A stretch of 64,000 bases of DNA, taken from positions 124,001 through 188,000 of the forward strand of contig NZ_PJRT01000031.1 of assembly GCF_002858935.1 (NCBI RefSeq), written 5' to 3'. Origin of the DNA: Pantoea endophytica. GTDB taxonomy: Bacteria > Pseudomonadota > Gammaproteobacteria > Enterobacterales > Enterobacteriaceae. Positions 63,338 to 64,000 of the stretch are shown piece by piece (position 1 is the stretch's first letter; each line of letters opens with the position of its first letter). Position numbers and translations under genes: made by a program. The notes under the pieces were generated by a model. That model was not told the DNA's origin, searched no databases, and worked only from the letters and a program-made list of their open reading frames with translations.

Positions 63338-64000
63338 ATGTCAGAGGAGCAATCCACACCATCACCAGCAGGCGAATTTGTCATGTTTGCGAGCGGCGAT
63401 GGGAAAGTGCGGGTTGAATGTCGCTTTGAAAACGAAACTCTGTGGCTTTCTCAGGCCATGATATGTGAGCTGTTTGATAAAGCGAAAGCGACCATCAGTG
63501 GGCATATCAAAAACATCTTCGAAGAGGGTGAATTGCTGGAAAATTCAGTTGTTCGGTTTTACCGAACAACTGCCAGCGATGGAAAAAATTATCAGGTTCA
63601 ATACTTTAGCCTGCCAATGATTCTCGCCATAGGTTATCGCGTCCGCTCTGCACGCGGTACTCAGTTCCGCCAATGGGCAACGCAAACCCTGCAAGAATAT
63701 TTGGTCAAGGGCTTCGTGATGGACGACGAGCGGCTGAGAAATCCGCCGGTTGGTTCATCCGCAGTACCTGACTATTTCGATGAGATGCTGGAGCGTATTC
63801 GCGACATTCGCGCCAGTGAGCGTCGGATGTATTTACGCGTTCGCGAGATTTTTGCCTTAGCGGCTGACTATCAACCTTCCCTCAAAGAGACCACGCAGTT
63901 TTTTCAAACCATTCAGAACAAATTGCACTTTGCCTGTACCGGTTATACCGCTGCCGAGCTGATTCATTTGCGCGCCAACGCCAGCCAACCTCATATGGGT
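63338..64000 (+). CDS. RhuM family protein (virulence RhuM/Fic-associated type), 3' end beyond the window
   Basis: 221 codons visible, open at the window edge. The N-terminus has the RhuM pattern: ETLWLSQAMICELFDKAKAT, ISGHIKNIFEEGELLENSVV and NYQVQYFSLPMILAIGYRVR, then RGTQFRQWATQTLQEYLVKG and DERLRNP. Such KilA/Bro-N-like DNA-binding-type proteins are found on Salmonella pathogenicity island 3, which lies at selC, and on many mobile islands. The actual function is not known. The ATG at 63338 follows GCGGAGGCG. The 195-bp gap before it shows no gene. Confidence 0.85.
   Translation, partial: MSEEQSTPSPAGEFVMFASGDGKVRVECRFENETLWLSQAMICELFDKAKATISGHIKNIFEEGELLENSVVRFYRTTASDGKNYQVQYFSLPMILAIGYRVRSARGTQFRQWATQTLQEYLVKGFVMDDERLRNPPVGSSAVPDYFDEMLERIRDIRASERRMYLRVREIFALAADYQPSLKETTQFFQTIQNKLHFACTGYTAAELIHLRANASQPHMG

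Overview
The window reads as a chromosomal segment of an enterobacterium, most likely Erwiniaceae (Pantoea/Erwinia type). This is inferred from E. coli-like core genes (yiaF, mtlADR, yibL, sodA, fdhD-fdoGHI-fdhE, yibF-selA-selB, glyQS, wecH, xylAB/xylFGHR, selC) interleaved with accessory catabolic operons. Nothing in the window itself names the species. Intergenic regions carry several families of short palindromic repeats.

Layout. 1-5.8 kb (minus): a guanidine-assimilation operon with an ABC importer, two carboxyguanidine-deiminase-type subunits and the start of a biotin-dependent guanidine/urea carboxylase. A guanidine-I (ykkC) riboswitch with terminator leads the operon, and a second guanidine-II (mini-ykkC) tandem hairpin lies inside it, directly before the carboxylase. 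6.0-13.9 kb (plus): a FadR-type regulator, a five-gene peptide-type ABC importer and a cytosolic gamma-glutamyltranspeptidase-like enzyme. 13.9-14.1 kb: a 136-bp IS4-like MITE with a 14-bp target duplication, inserted in a REP-like palindrome. 14.2-21.5 kb: yiaF, mtlADR with several CRP sites, yibL, a VirK/YbjX gene and sodA. 21.7-25.8 kb: a LacI-controlled ascorbate-type PTS with an allulose-6-phosphate-type epimerase. 25.8-28.1 kb: a class III aminotransferase divergent from a DeoR regulator.

28.1-38.6 kb: fdhD, the selenoprotein formate dehydrogenase-O operon (in-frame TGA = Sec196 with SECIS hairpin) and fdhE, then yibF-selA-selB. tRNA-Sec (selC) is at 62.4 kb, so the selenocysteine synthesis and decoding genes and their client enzyme share one window; selD is not seen. 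38.7-39.2 kb: a ParDE-type toxin-antitoxin pair. 39.3-42.3 kb: glyQS. 42.6-51.9 kb: a nine-gene catabolic operon of unknown substrate between glyQ and wecH, with paired TCGTATACGA operators and its own GntR regulator. It encodes a RidA protein, a 2-hydroxyacid dehydrogenase, an ABC importer with fused permease and ATPase, an LldD-like protein lacking its catalytic His, an NMT1/THI5-like protein, an allantoinase-type amidohydrolase and an enolase-superfamily enzyme. It is the best candidate for an undescribed pathway.

52.0-62.3 kb: wecH, a GlxA-type AraC regulator, a cruciform repeat and the complete xylose regulon (xylBA, xylFGH, xylR). 62.4-64 kb: selC, a DUF1345 membrane protein and a truncated rhuM-like gene at the edge. 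No rRNA, CRISPR array, prophage or complete insertion sequence was found.
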